64,000 nt of DNA from Paraburkholderia sp. (GCF_004298475.1 NZ_SCRP01000012.1:186001-250000), one strand, 5' to 3'; numbered from the stretch's first letter, positions 35,501 through 45,379 are shown. A program made the numbers and translations. Notes: a model not told the origin generated them from the letters alone.

Positions 35501-36484
35501 TCAGCGTCCCTTGCCGCGTCCGTGGTTGGTGCGCCTCGGTTGCGCGGCGGCGTACCAGTCGCGAATAGTCGACCAGATCTCGTCAGCCGTTTCGCAGAAC
35601 GTGAACAGCGCCTTGTCGACGTGATCGATCATCCCTTCATCGGCGAGAAATTCGAAATTCACCGCTTTATGCCAGAACGCGCTGCCCACCAGCACGACGG
35701 GCAGCGGTGTGATCTTGCGCGTTTGCAACAGCGTGAGCACTTCGAAGAGTTCGTCTAACGTGCCGTAGCCGCCCGGAAAGAACACCGCTGCCTTCGCGCG
35801 TTCGAGCAGATGCAGCTTGCGGATGCCGAAATAGTGGAAGCGGAAGCACAGTTCGGGGCTCTGCCACGGATTCGGAAACTGTTCGTGCGGCAGCGTGATA
35901 TTGAGCCCGACGCTCGGCGCGCCGGCCTCGCTCGCGCCGCGATTGGATGCCGCCATGATGCCCGGACCGCCGCCGGTGACGATCGTCAGCTTCGGCAAGG
36001 TGGCCGTGGCTTTCGACGCGCCGACGAGCCGTCCTAATTCGCGTGCGACTTCGTAGCTGGCACTGCGCTCGACGAGCCTGCCAGCCGCGTGTACGGCTGC
36101 CTGTAGCGTGTGGTCGTCAGGTTGCGCGCGCAGTGCGCGGCGTGCCTGTGCGAAATGTTTGCGGGCAACGGCGGGGTCGAGCGTGCGACTCGCGCCATAA
36201 ACGACGACAGTGTGGTCGATGCCTGCCGCCTGCAAACCCCGCTGGGCTTTTTCGTATTCGAGTTGCAGGCGCAAGCCGCGCATGTCCGGCCGTTGGAGAA
36301 AGTCGGGATCGCGGCTCGCGTCGCGCCACGTCGGGCCGGACATCAAACGCTGCACGCGCGGCGGCAACCCGGAGTGGGCAGGTGTGTCGAGATGCGGATC
36401 GGTAGCGGCTTTCGTGGCTTTCGTGGCTTTTGCGGTTACAGCAGTTACGACATTTACATTTGTGCGTTTGGAAGAGGCTTTCAT
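35501..36484 (-). CDS. LOG family (TIGR00730) Rossmann-fold protein
   Basis: A 327-residue protein of the lysine-decarboxylase-like/LOG family, which includes cytokinin phosphoribohydrolases acting on nucleoside monophosphates. The diagnostic motif PGGYGTLDELFE (form PGGxGTxxE) is present, with IVTGGGPGIMAASNRGA upstream. The N-terminal 60 residues are an extra basic, low-complexity region built from short repeats (TAVTAKATKATKAATD). This type is longer than the minimal about 200-residue LOG. True activity is unknown. Confidence 0.85.
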   Translation of the reverse strand: MKASSKRTNVNVVTAVTAKATKATKAATDPHLDTPAHSGLPPRVQRLMSGPTWRDASRDPDFLQRPDMRGLRLQLEYEKAQRGLQAAGIDHTVVVYGASRTLDPAVARKHFAQARRALRAQPDDHTLQAAVHAAGRLVERSASYEVARELGRLVGASKATATLPKLTIVTGGGPGIMAASNRGASEAGAPSVGLNITLPHEQFPNPWQSPELCFRFHYFGIRKLHLLERAKAAVFFPGGYGTLDELFEVLTLLQTRKITPLPVVLVGSAFWHKAVNFEFLADEGMIDHVDKALFTFCETADEIWSTIRDWYAAAQPRRTNHGRGKGR

Positions 36485-36745
36485 CGATGCGTGCCGCAGA
36501 GGGGAGAGGTGATATGCCCTTTATCGTAACGGTGGCGCGCACGAAATGTTCGGTGGCGCGATGTCGGGCGTGGCAGCCGGACCGTATCCAGCCGGTCGTT
36601 CGTGCGTTCATGATCGAGGCTGAATCTGCAGATGCACGGGCACTCGCGCTATCCTGTTGTACCTTTTAGCGCGTGGCCCCCCAATTGACGGGTGTCGGAA
36701 TCCGCGCAAAGGTAACCGCATACCTATTTTTACAGGGATACCGTA

Positions 36746-37336
36746 ATGCGCCGACGTGAATTTCTCATCCGCTCCAGTGCCGCACTCGCTACCGGCAGCC
36801 TCGCGCTGGCCGGTTGCACGACGACCTCCCTCGGCGGGCGTGACGCCGCTTCACAAAACGCGGCGAAGCGCCAATCGATCGACGCCGACGTCGACGCCAC
36901 GCTCGCACGCCTCTACAACACCGTGAGTGGCTCGCGCGAACTGCTTTCGAGGGCGAATGGCGTACTGGTGTTTCCGAGCGTGTTCGCTGCGGGCTTCTGG
37001 ATCGGCGGGCAATACGGCACGGGCGCATTGCGCGTGGATGGCCGCACGACGGGTTACTACAGTACCGTGGCAGGCTCGTTCGGTTTACAGATCGGCGTGC
37101 AGTCGAAGGCGATCATCTTTGCGTTCATGAGCCGCGAGGCGCTCGACAGCTTCCTCAACAGCCAGGGCTGGTCTGCGGGCGCGGATGCAACCGTCGCGCT
37201 CGTCACGGTCGGGGCGAACGGCAAGGTCGATACTTCGACTGCGACCAATCCGGTCGAAGCGTTCGTGCTCACCAATGCCGGTTTGATGGCGGGTGTGTCG
37301 CTCGAAGGCGTCAAGGTTTCGCGCCTCATTATCTGA
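36746..37336 (+). CDS. SYLF-domain (YSC84-like) lipoprotein
   Basis: A 196-residue exported protein. The N terminus RRREFLIRSSAALATGSLAL followed by AGC combines a twin-arginine-like motif and a lipobox (Cys24). The SYLF (lipid-binding, Ysc84 actin-binding type) domain covers about residues 60-195, with NGVLVFPSVFAAGFWIGGQ and FGLQIGVQSK. In bacteria these are stress-related envelope proteins of unknown mechanism. Confidence 0.85.
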   Translation: MRRREFLIRSSAALATGSLALAGCTTTSLGGRDAASQNAAKRQSIDADVDATLARLYNTVSGSRELLSRANGVLVFPSVFAAGFWIGGQYGTGALRVDGRTTGYYSTVAGSFGLQIGVQSKAIIFAFMSREALDSFLNSQGWSAGADATVALVTVGANGKVDTSTATNPVEAFVLTNAGLMAGVSLEGVKVSRLII

Positions 37337-37497
37337 AGCGGCGATCCGGCGCAGTCCGGGCGTCGATTTTTTCGTATTCATCACATGAATACGGTTGCCC
37401 GGCCGCAATGTTGAGATGCGTCAACGCCGCAGCGCAGCAAGCCACTACGCTTTGATAAGGAACACCTCTGTCAAATACGCGAACTGGGAGAAGCATC

Positions 37498-38184
37498 ATG
37501 CGTGCAGTGGATGTCATGACCACCAACGTCATTACCGTCAAGCCGGAAATGAGTATCCGCGAGGCAGCGGCATTGCTGCTCGAGCGGCACATCAGCGGCG
37601 CGCCGGTGCTCGACGCGGACGGCTCGCTCATCGGAATCATCAGTGAGGGCGATCTGCTGCGGCGGGTCGAAATCGGCACCCAGGAGCTACGCCGTTCGCG
37701 CTGGCTCGACTTCTTTACGACGCGCGCCGATGCCGAAGCCTATGTGAAATCGCATGCGCACCGCGTGGAAGATGTGATGACACGTCCAGTGATCTCCGTG
37801 GGCGAAGAGGAACCGCTTTCGAGGATCGCGACGATCATGGAAACGCGCGGCGTCAAGCGCGTTCCGGTGCTGCGCGATGGCCGCCTCGTCGGCATCGTGA
37901 GCCGCGCGAATCTGCTTCAGGCACTGGCGAGCAGCACGGCGGACTCGCAGACGGTGTCCGCCAGCGACCGCGAAATCCGCGAAGAACTGATTGCGGAACT
38001 CGAAGGGCGTCCGTGGGCGTTTGCCGGGCGGAATATCGTCGTGACCGATGGCGTCGTACACCTCTGGGGCATCTTCAGTTCGACGGAAGCGGTGCAGGCC
38101 GTGCGCGTCGCGGCGGAGCGCATTCCGGGCGTGCGCGGCGTGGAAGACCACACCGAGCCGTATCCGGTCATGCCGGGTTTCTAA
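37498..38184 (+). CDS. CBS-pair protein with C-terminal BON domain
   Basis: The 228-residue protein has two CBS domains (about residues 1-60 and 85-145: VMTTNVITVKPEMSIREAAA and VMTRPVISVGEEEPLSRIAT) followed by a BON domain (about 155-225: FAGRNIVVTDGVVHLWGIFS). It has no signal peptide, so it acts in the cytoplasm. CBS pairs sense adenine nucleotides; the BON part may bind lipid or protein. CBS-BON proteins accompany stress and low-oxygen loci in Burkholderiaceae. A GGGAGAAG site precedes the ATG. Confidence 0.9.
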   Translation: MRAVDVMTTNVITVKPEMSIREAAALLLERHISGAPVLDADGSLIGIISEGDLLRRVEIGTQELRRSRWLDFFTTRADAEAYVKSHAHRVEDVMTRPVISVGEEEPLSRIATIMETRGVKRVPVLRDGRLVGIVSRANLLQALASSTADSQTVSASDREIREELIAELEGRPWAFAGRNIVVTDGVVHLWGIFSSTEAVQAVRVAAERIPGVRGVEDHTEPYPVMPGF

Positions 38185-38689
38185 ACGCCGGTTAATACGG
38201 GTTAATACGGGTTATAGGGCGGCGCATGGTGCGTCGCCACGTGACCTGTGCGTGCGAGGGCGGTGCGAATGCTCGCAGCCGCTTCATCCATCTTGATCTT
38301 CCTGATCTGCATGCGTGGCCGATTTCAACGGCCATGCATCGTCCACGCTTTGAATTCGCTGCCGGAAATAATCGCGTGAATTCATTACCAGAGCGCCGTG
38401 CGGCAGCCACGATTCAGCGGCTACCGTCGAGCGCCGACTGCAATTTTCCAAAAGCTTGTTCGTCGGTCCGTTCGAAGCGCAGCGGCGAATGCAGGCTGAT
38501 ATGGCCTTTACATTCGTGACGTTCGTCACGCCCGTCATGCGCGATGTGACGCCATAATCTCGACGGCCCATCGCGCATCCGGGATAGACTGGCGCGTCAA
38601 CAGCCCGGCGCGCGCCGTTCCGCAAGGCGGGAGGCCGCCGGGCGCCGTATCGATTGCCGAGCGTGGCTGCATGCCGCGAGGAGGACGTA
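38185..38689. other. Intergenic region with a 10-base repeat
   Basis: Just after the CBS-BON stop, GGTTAATACG occurs twice in tandem with a partial third copy (38190-38216). The rest, about 470 bases, shows no supported gene; its last 100 bases are very GC-rich and lead into the AI-2E exporter. Confidence 0.45.
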
Positions 38690-39751
38690 GTGAAGCCGCA
38701 AGATTCACCGGATATTGCCCGCATCCTGTTCGTCGTCGCGATTCTCTGCGCGTTGACGATCGGCTCGCTCTACGTGATGCGCCCGTTTATCCCCGGGCTC
38801 ATCTGGGCGACGACGATTGTCGTCGCGACCTGGCCCGCGATGCTCGCCATCGAGCGCCGTTGCGGCAACCGCCGCTGGCTGGCCACCCTGATCATGCTGC
38901 TGATCCTGCTCGTCGTGATGGTGCTGCCGCTCTACGAGGCAATCTCGACGCTCGCGCAGCATGGCGGCGAGATCATGGATGTGGTTCGCAGCCTGCCTGA
39001 TTACACGCTCGCACCGCCGCCGGACTGGGTGCGCGATGTGCCCGTCATGGGTGCGCGTATCGCAAGCAGATGGCAGTCCCTCTCGGACGCCGGTCCTGGC
39101 GGCCTGCTCGCGCAACTCGAACCGTATGTGTCGATTGCGGCGCACTGGTTGATCACGCACGCCGCATCGGTTGGCGTATTCGTCGTTCACATGTTCGTGA
39201 CCGTGATCATCACGGGCGTCCTCTACAGTCAGGGCGAACACGCGGGCGCGTACGTCGTGCGCTTCGCGGACCGCGTCTCGCCGGAACATGGCGCCGAAAC
39301 GATTCGGCTTGCGGGCGCGTCGATCCGCGCGGTCGCGCTCGGTATCGTCATCACGGCGGTGATCCAGTCCGCGCTCGGCGGCATCGGATTATGGGTTGCG
39401 GGCGTGCCCGGCGCAGGCGTGCTGACCGCTGTGCTGCTGATGATGTGCCTCGCGCAGATCGGTCCGGTGTTGCCGATGGTTGGCGGCGTCGTCTGGCTCT
39501 TCATACACGAAGCACGCGTTGCGGCCATCCTGCTGCTGGCGTGGTACGTGGTTGTCGAACTGGTCGATAAATTGCTGCGCCCCATGCTCATCCAGCGCGG
39601 CGTCCATCTCTCGATGCTGCTGATTCTCTCCGGCGTGCTGGGCGGCATGTTCGCGTTCGGCATCGTCGGGCTCTTCATCGGTCCGGTGATCCTGGCCGTG
39701 TCGTCGACCCTGCTTTCCGAATGGATCAAGGAATCGCGCGCCACCGTCTGA
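38690..39751 (+). CDS. AI-2E family (PerM-like) transporter
   Basis: A 353-residue inner-membrane protein with about eight hydrophobic segments. An N-terminal pair (ILFVVAILCALTIGSLYVM; ATTIVVATWPAML) is followed by a periplasmic loop and a C-terminal bundle containing ITAVIQSALGGIGLWVAGVP, as in the AI-2E/PerM/TqsA family of putative exporters. The start is GTG 38690 directly after GGAGG with five-base spacing. The substrate is unknown; very few of these export autoinducer-2. Confidence 0.85.
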   Translation: MKPQDSPDIARILFVVAILCALTIGSLYVMRPFIPGLIWATTIVVATWPAMLAIERRCGNRRWLATLIMLLILLVVMVLPLYEAISTLAQHGGEIMDVVRSLPDYTLAPPPDWVRDVPVMGARIASRWQSLSDAGPGGLLAQLEPYVSIAAHWLITHAASVGVFVVHMFVTVIITGVLYSQGEHAGAYVVRFADRVSPEHGAETIRLAGASIRAVALGIVITAVIQSALGGIGLWVAGVPGAGVLTAVLLMMCLAQIGPVLPMVGGVVWLFIHEARVAAILLLAWYVVVELVDKLLRPMLIQRGVHLSMLLILSGVLGGMFAFGIVGLFIGPVILAVSSTLLSEWIKESRATV

Positions 39752-39809
39752 GCCGCTTTGCGGGTTAGGGTCATGGTACGAAGGCGGGCAAGGAAAGTCC
39801 GCCTGAGCG

Positions 39810-41447
39810 TCACATCGTTCGCAGCACGGCGCGCTTGAGCTTCCCGGTTTCCGTCCGTGGCAGCGCATCGATAAACACAACGATGCGCGGATACTTGTAC
39901 GCCGCCACGGCATTTTTCACGAACTGCTGCAATTCGCCCACCATGGCGGCGTCGCCCTGGAAGCCTGGACGCAGCACGACAAACGCCTTCACGGCCTGGC
40001 CGCGCAGTTCGTCGGGTGCGCCGACCACGCCGCATTCCGCCACGGCCGGATGCTGCAAGAGCACCGTCTCGACTTCAGGACCGGCGATGTTGTAGCCGGA
40101 TGAGACGATCATGTCGTCGGCGCGCGCCTTGTAGAACACGTAACCGTCCGCGTCGATCGAAACGGCGTCGCCCGGAAGATTCCAGCCGTCGCGCACGAAT
40201 TTCATTTGCCGCTCGTCGGCCAGATAACGGCAGCCGGTCGGCCCGCGCACCGCAAGATGCCCTGTGACGCCGGGGGCGACCGGCTGGAGCGCGTCGTCCA
40301 GCGCCTGCACGACATACCCCGGCACCGCGCGACCGATTGATCCGGCGCGCACATCGGCTCCTGTGGATGAGACGAAAATATGAATCATCTCCGTGCCGCC
40401 AATCCCGTCGATCATTTCGATTCCCGTCGCTTCGCGCCAAAGATCGCGCGTCGCCGGTGGCAGCGCTTCGCCAGCCGAAACCGTCTTGCGCAGGCTGGAA
40501 AGATCGTGGTCTTTCGCGAGCGGCGCCATCTGCCGGTAGAACGTGGGCGCAGTGAACATGATCGTCGCGCGAAAGCGTTCGACTAGTTGCAGCAACAGTG
40601 CAGGAGTGAGCTTTTCGACCAGCACGGCCGACGCTCCCACGCGCAGCGGGAAGCACAACAGTCCACCCAGACCGAACGTGAACGCGAGCGGCGGCGTGCC
40701 GCAAAACACGTCCTCGGCGCCGGGCTTGAGCACATGGCGCGGGAACAGGTCGCACATCGCCAGCACGTCGCGATGGAAATGCATGCAGCCCTTCGGCGTG
40801 CCGGTCGTGCCGCTCGTGAAGGCGATCAGGCACACGTCGTCGATTGCGGTATCGCATGCCGTAAAGGTCGGGGGCTTACCGGCTGCGAGCGATTCCAGAC
40901 TCTCCGCTGCGTCGTCGTGGAAATAGCGCACCTGTTTCAGATCCGCACAGAAGAGCGCATCGGCGGAATCCGTGCAGTGCGACAGTTCGCCAGCGAGCCG
41001 CACGTCACACAGCGCCGCGCCAATCTGCGCTTTGTCGATGATCTGCTTGAGTTCTTTCGCGCGCAAAAGCGGCATGGTCGGCACGATCACGAGCCCCGCC
41101 TTGAGTGCCGCGAGCATGGCTACGGCCATTTGCAGCGTATTCGGGCCGTGCAGCAACACGCGATTGCCCGGCTGCAATCGCATGTCCTCGATCAGCACAT
41201 GCGCACTGCGGTCGACCAGCGCACGCAATTCAGCATAGCTCGTGGCATGCGGCGCGCCATCGACATCGGACCAGATGGCTGGCCGGTCGCCGCGGCCAGC
41301 TTCGATGGTGCGGTCGAGCAACTCTGCCGCGCAGTTCAGGCGCGCGGGATACGCGACATCGGGATTGTCGAGCAGTAGCGCGGGCCATTGCGATTCGGGC
41401 GGCAAATGATCGCGCGCGAAGGAATCGACGTGGGCAGTAGGGTGCAT
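39810..41447 (-). CDS. Aromatic acid-CoA ligase (2-aminobenzoate/benzoate type)
   Basis: A 545-residue adenylate-forming ligase. The AMP motif is FTSGTTGTPKGCMHF, with YKARADDMIVSSGYNIAG and the catalytic C-terminal lysine in PRTETGKLKRAVLR. It matches the benzoate/2-aminobenzoate-CoA ligase group and would activate the aromatic acid using ATP and CoA. It is the last gene of the minus-strand operon that begins with the fused monooxygenase/reductase, which acts on such a thioester. ATG 41447 has GGAGA at good spacing; the alternative at 41462 does not. Substrate choice between 2-aminobenzoate and salicylate remains open. Confidence 0.85.
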   Translation of the reverse strand: MHPTAHVDSFARDHLPPESQWPALLLDNPDVAYPARLNCAAELLDRTIEAGRGDRPAIWSDVDGAPHATSYAELRALVDRSAHVLIEDMRLQPGNRVLLHGPNTLQMAVAMLAALKAGLVIVPTMPLLRAKELKQIIDKAQIGAALCDVRLAGELSHCTDSADALFCADLKQVRYFHDDAAESLESLAAGKPPTFTACDTAIDDVCLIAFTSGTTGTPKGCMHFHRDVLAMCDLFPRHVLKPGAEDVFCGTPPLAFTFGLGGLLCFPLRVGASAVLVEKLTPALLLQLVERFRATIMFTAPTFYRQMAPLAKDHDLSSLRKTVSAGEALPPATRDLWREATGIEMIDGIGGTEMIHIFVSSTGADVRAGSIGRAVPGYVVQALDDALQPVAPGVTGHLAVRGPTGCRYLADERQMKFVRDGWNLPGDAVSIDADGYVFYKARADDMIVSSGYNIAGPEVETVLLQHPAVAECGVVGAPDELRGQAVKAFVVLRPGFQGDAAMVGELQQFVKNAVAAYKYPRIVVFIDALPRTETGKLKRAVLRTM

Positions 41448-41501
41448 AACGTCTCCATTCAATGTTCTCGAACTGTCTGCCGCAGCTTTGCTGTGACTCG
41501 A

Positions 41502-41912
41502 TCAGGCGGCGCGCGCGCTGTCGGGAATGACGGCAGTGGCTTCGATTTCCACCCTGGCGTCGTCTTCGATCAGCGCGACGACCTGAACCGCGCTCATGGC
41601 AATGTCGTAATCGCCGATCAGTTCGCGAAACGCCGCACCTATCGTTTTGAGCGAGGCCAGATACTCGCGCTTGTCGGTGACGTACCACGTCATGCGGACG
41701 AGATGTTCGGGCTTGCCACCAGCGGCTTCGAGCACCGTAACAACATTGCGCAGCGCCTGCACGGCCTGCGCGCCGAATTCACGGCTCGTGAAGCGCGCGT
41801 TCTCGTCCCAGCCGATCTGACCGGCGATATAGACCTGCGTGCCGCTCGCGGCGACACCGTTTGCGTAGCCGCGCGGCTTGACCCAGCCTGCGGGCAGAAG
41901 GGCTTTTTTCAT
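41502..41912 (-). CDS. RidA/YjgF family protein, Arg-less subtype
   Basis: A 136-residue member of the Rid family of imine/enamine deaminases (VAASGTQVYIAGQIGWDENA; VEIEATAVIPD). The catalytic arginine of E. coli RidA (R105, in VEVARL) aligns to alanine here (VQVVAL), placing it in a Rid subgroup that lacks the carboxylate-binding residue. In this operon it may hydrolyse the enamine of the ring product made from 2-aminobenzoyl-CoA and release ammonia; that is inference. It lies 54 bases before the ligase. Confidence 0.85.
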   Translation of the reverse strand: MKKALLPAGWVKPRGYANGVAASGTQVYIAGQIGWDENARFTSREFGAQAVQALRNVVTVLEAAGGKPEHLVRMTWYVTDKREYLASLKTIGAAFRELIGDYDIAMSAVQVVALIEDDARVEIEATAVIPDSARAA

Positions 41913-41955
41913 GTGTCGTTCAATTCGATGAGTGACATGTCCGGTTGCGGATGCA

Positions 41956-43149
41956 TCATGTTTGCGCCGCCGCGGACTCCTTGAGCAGGTCGCGCCCGAC
42001 GATCAGTTGCTGCACTTCCGTCGCGCCTTCGTAGATGCGCAGCGCGCGGATCTCGCGATAGAGCGTCTCGACCGTCGTGCCGCTTTGCACGCCCAACCCG
42101 CCCCAAAGCTGGACGGCTGCGTCGATCACCTGTTGCGCGCCCTCGCTGGCGTGCCATTTCGCCATCGCCGCTTCGCGCGTGACGTTCTCGCCCTGGTCGC
42201 GCAGCCAGGCCGCGCGATATACGAGCAGGGCGCTGCTGTCGATCATCAGCGCCATCTGCGCCAGCTTCGCCTGCGTCAACTGAAAATCGCCGAGCGTTTG
42301 CCCGAACATCTTGCGCGACGCAGCACGCGCGAGCCCTTCGGCCATGGCGCGGCGCGCAAAACCCAGCGATGCCGCAGCAACTGAGGTGCGGAAGATATCG
42401 AGCGTGCGCATGGCAAGCTTGAAGCCTTCGCCGGGCACGCCGAGCATCTGGCTGCGCTTCACGCGCGCACCGGCGAAACGCAGACGCGCAAGCGGGTGCG
42501 GCGCAATCACGTCGATGCGTTCGGCAATCTCAAGCCCCGGCGTATCGGCGTCGACGATAAACGCGCTGATGCCGCGCGAACCCGGCGCTTCGCCGGTGCG
42601 TGCGAACACAACGTAAAAGTCGGCGATGCCGCCGTTCGAGATCCACGTCTTCTCGCCTTCGAGCACGTAGTCTTCGCCCTCCGCGCGTGCAGCGAGCGTC
42701 ATGGCGCCCACGTCCGAGCCCGCTTCCGGTTCCGAAAGGGCGAACGCCGCGAGCGCTTCGCCGCGCGCGACACGCGGCAGATAGCGCGATTTCTGCGTGT
42801 GGTTGCCCGCGAGCGAGATGGCGCCGGAACCGAGTCCTTGCATCGCGAGCGCGAAATCCGCGAGACCGGCGTGCTTCGCGAGCGTTTCGCGCAGCAGGCA
42901 TACGGCGCGCGTATCGATCGTGTCGCCGTGGCCGCCGTATGCGGTGCCGCCCACGCCGTAGCGCAGCCAGCCGCCATCGCCGAGCTTGCGCACGAGTGCG
43001 CGGCAGGTGGCGTCGATGTCGTCGTGCGGCACGTGGGCAAGATGTTCTCGCGCCCACGTTTCGATGCCCGTGGCGAGTTCGCGATGGCGGTCCTCGAAGA
43101 ACGGCCAGGCGAGTGCATCGTGCAGATTGATTGCAGCGGCGGCGTTCAA
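41956..43149 (-). CDS. Acyl-CoA dehydrogenase
   Basis: A 397-residue FAD acyl-CoA dehydrogenase with the signatures [27 protein letters not shown] and, at the C terminus, [19 protein letters not shown]. The base position is in the [12 protein letters not shown] segment. It should oxidise a CoA thioester derived from the dearomatised ring. The start is taken as TTG 43149, one base after the upstream gene's stop, with GAGGGAG six bases before it. An ATG at 43209 would overlap that gene by 59 bases. Confidence 0.85.
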   Translation of the reverse strand: MNAAAAINLHDALAWPFFEDRHRELATGIETWAREHLAHVPHDDIDATCRALVRKLGDGGWLRYGVGGTAYGGHGDTIDTRAVCLLRETLAKHAGLADFALAMQGLGSGAISLAGNHTQKSRYLPRVARGEALAAFALSEPEAGSDVGAMTLAARAEGEDYVLEGEKTWISNGGIADFYVVFARTGEAPGSRGISAFIVDADTPGLEIAERIDVIAPHPLARLRFAGARVKRSQMLGVPGEGFKLAMRTLDIFRTSVAAASLGFARRAMAEGLARAASRKMFGQTLGDFQLTQAKLAQMALMIDSSALLVYRAAWLRDQGENVTREAAMAKWHASEGAQQVIDAAVQLWGGLGVQSGTTVETLYREIRALRIYEGATEVQQLIVGRDLLKESAAAQT

Positions 43150-43150
43150 A

Positions 43151-44008
43151 TCAGTCTCCCTCGAAAACCGGACGGGTCTTTGCCGCGAATGCCTCGTAGG
43201 CGCGGCCAAAATCGCGCGTCGCCATGCAGATGGCCTGGGCCTGCGCTTCCGATTCGATCGCTTCGTCGATGCTCATGGTCCATTCCTGATGCAGCATCGT
43301 CTTGGTGATGCCGTGCGCGAAGGTCGGACCTGCGGCGAGATCGGCGGCAAGTTGCCGGGCATCGGCGAGCAGCGTGTCGGGATCGCACAGACGGTTGTAG
43401 AAACCCCACGCCATGCCTTCCTCACCGCTCGCGGAGCGGCCCGTGTACAGCAATTCGGCGGCGCGTCCCTGGCCGATAATGCGCGGCAGGATCGCGCACG
43501 CGCCCATATCGCAGCCCGCAAGGCCCACGCGCGTAAAGAGAAATGCAAGCTTGCTGCGGGCCGTCGCGTAGCGCAGGTCGGAGGCCATCGCGAGGATTGC
43601 GCCCGCGCCCGCGCACACACCGTCGACCGCGGCGATGACCGGCTGCGGACAATGGCGCATGGCTTTGACGAGATCGCCGGTCATGCGCGTGAACATCAGC
43701 AGTTCGGGCATCGGCAGATCGATGAGCGGCGCGATGATGTCATGCACGTCGCCGCCCGAGCAGAAGTTGCCGCCCGTGCCATACAGCACGACGGTTTTGA
43801 TGTCGGTGGCGTAGGCGAGCTGGCGAAAGAGGTCGCGCAGCTCGGCATACGATTCGAACGTGAGCGGATTCTTGCGCTCAGGGCGATTGAGCGTGATGGT
43901 CGCGACACGGCCTTCGACCGACCAGCCGAAGTGTTGCGCGCGGTAGCCGGCCAGCGTGACGCGATTGCCCGCGAAAAGTGCGCTGGCGTCGGAACGTGTT
44001 GTCGTCAA
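43151..44008 (-). CDS. Crotonase-fold enzyme lacking both hydratase glutamates
   Basis: A 285-residue member of the enoyl-CoA hydratase/isomerase superfamily (oxyanion region [24 protein letters not shown]). The two catalytic glutamates of true hydratases (rat E144 and E164) align to Ile and Phe here. The Asp of GLAGCDMGA aligns with the catalytic Asp region of MenB/BadI. Ring hydrolysis or isomerisation is therefore more likely than simple hydration. The start is TTG 44008 with AGGAGA six bases upstream, just after the MarR gene. Confidence 0.82.
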   Translation of the reverse strand: MTTTRSDASALFAGNRVTLAGYRAQHFGWSVEGRVATITLNRPERKNPLTFESYAELRDLFRQLAYATDIKTVVLYGTGGNFCSGGDVHDIIAPLIDLPMPELLMFTRMTGDLVKAMRHCPQPVIAAVDGVCAGAGAILAMASDLRYATARSKLAFLFTRVGLAGCDMGACAILPRIIGQGRAAELLYTGRSASGEEGMAWGFYNRLCDPDTLLADARQLAADLAAGPTFAHGITKTMLHQEWTMSIDEAIESEAQAQAICMATRDFGRAYEAFAAKTRPVFEGD

Positions 44009-44045
44009 GATAGGTCTCCTGTGATGCCTGTTCTCAAGCGCCGCT

Positions 44046-44597
44046 TCAGTCTTGCTGGCTGTCGTGCAGATGCTGCTTGAGCTTGCCGAGGCGCTCGTGC
44101 ATTTCCGACTTGTCGTCGAGCGACAGGCCGCCGAACATCTCGACCACCCATTGCTCGTGCGCAACGGCCATGCGATCGAACAGCGCGCGGCCCGCGGGTG
44201 TGAGGCGCACCGCGATCGAGCGGCGGTCGCCGGGATCGACATCGCGCGCGACGAAGCCTTCTTTTTCGAGTTGATCGGCAATACCCGTGACGTTGCCACC
44301 CGTGACCATCATGCGGCGCGACAACTCGGTCATGCGCAGCCCCTCTGGATGGCGTTCGAGCTGCGCCATGAGGTCGAAGCGCGGCAGCGTCGTATCGAAC
44401 TCGATGCGCAGGCGGCGGCGCAGTTCGATCTGCACGAGGTTCGTCGTGGTGAGCAGGCGCAACCACAGGCGCAGGCCCATGTGGCTGTCCGCGCCCGTGC
44501 TCATCTCCATGTCGACGACGTTATCGGCCGGCATCGCAACACCTTTGCGCGGCGTCTTCGCGGCGGACGTCTTGCGGGAGGACGCGGGCGAGGTCAT
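44046..44597 (-). CDS. MarR family transcriptional regulator
   Basis: A 183-residue winged-helix regulator. The DNA-binding core is [20 protein letters not shown] with wing [16 protein letters not shown], preceded by a 40-residue basic/Ala-rich extension. It is encoded inside the catabolic operon with an ATGA overlap to the SDR gene. It probably represses the operon until a CoA-thioester intermediate binds, as for other aromatic-CoA MarR proteins such as BadR or HcaR-type. A palindrome at the operon promoter (47795-47811) is the likely operator. Confidence 0.88.
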   Translation of the reverse strand: MTSPASSRKTSAAKTPRKGVAMPADNVVDMEMSTGADSHMGLRLWLRLLTTTNLVQIELRRRLRIEFDTTLPRFDLMAQLERHPEGLRMTELSRRMMVTGGNVTGIADQLEKEGFVARDVDPGDRRSIAVRLTPAGRALFDRMAVAHEQWVVEMFGGLSLDDKSEMHERLGKLKQHLHDSQQD

Positions 44598-45379
44598 GTG
44601 ATTTCTCCACCAGAAACGGACAGGGACTGCCCGGTGATCGCGGACGAACCGGGCGCGCAGAGCCACAGCACCGCGTCGGCGACCTCGTCTGGCGTGATGA
44701 AACGCTGCTGCGGGTTGTGGCGCACGAGGATACGGCGCGCTTCGGCAATGCTGCGCGATGTTTTACGCGCGATCTGTTCGAGCGAGGCATCGAGAAGTTC
44801 GGTTTCCGTGTAGCCTGGGCACACCGCGTTGACGGTCACGCCCTGCGTGGCGACTTCGAGCGCGAGTGCGCGCGTCATGCCGATTACGCCGTGTTTCGAG
44901 GCGCAATATGCGGCCACATAGGGATAACCGGCCTGGCCCGCTGTACTCGCGACGTTGACGATGCGTCCATGCATTTGCGCGAGCATGCCGGGCAGCACGG
45001 CGCGCGAGCAGAGGAACGTGCCGGTCAGATTCACGTCGAGCATGCGTCGCCAGAGCGACAGGTCGGTTTGCACGAACGGCGCCGCCTGCGCTTGCCCGGC
45101 GTTATTGACGAGAACATCGACGGTGCCGAAGCCTTGGGTTGCATGCGCAAAGGCGGCATCGACAGTGGTTTCGTCGCTGACGTCGACGCTCACGCACGCC
45201 ACGTTTTCGCCGCCGCCCAGCGCTGTGCGCCGCGTTTCGAGGCGCGCGGCGTCGCGGCCCATTAGTGTGACGCGCGCGCCCGCGCGCAGCAGCGCAGCCG
45301 CGGTTGCCGCACCGATGCCGCTGCCGCCGCCCGTAACGACGGCATGACGGCCAGAGAGAGATTGATCGGTTGTGTTCAC
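44594..45379 (-). CDS. Short-chain dehydrogenase in the aromatic-CoA operon
   Basis: A 261-residue SDR with [27 protein letters not shown], and the catalytic YCASKHG preceded by [13 protein letters not shown]. It probably acts as a 3-hydroxyacyl-CoA dehydrogenase or ring-ketone reductase in this pathway. The start is GTG 45379, overlapping the monooxygenase stop (GTGTGA), and its stop overlaps the MarR start, so three genes are translationally coupled. Confidence 0.87.
   Translation of the reverse strand: MNTTDQSLSGRHAVVTGGGSGIGAATAAALLRAGARVTLMGRDAARLETRRTALGGGENVACVSVDVSDETTVDAAFAHATQGFGTVDVLVNNAGQAQAAPFVQTDLSLWRRMLDVNLTGTFLCSRAVLPGMLAQMHGRIVNVASTAGQAGYPYVAAYCASKHGVIGMTRALALEVATQGVTVNAVCPGYTETELLDASLEQIARKTSRSIAEARRILVRHNPQQRFITPDEVADAVLWLCAPGSSAITGQSLSVSGGEIT

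Noticed and set aside
34957..35568. Plus-strand frame starting MKMKENSYRIQRMIERLHAP
   Set aside because: The first 45 residues read well, but the rest becomes Arg/Ser-rich with no motif, and there is no ribosome site of note.
38690..39751. Dedicated autoinducer-2 exporter in a quorum-sensing system
   Set aside because: The family name is misleading: most members have other or unknown substrates, and no luxS or receptor gene is nearby.
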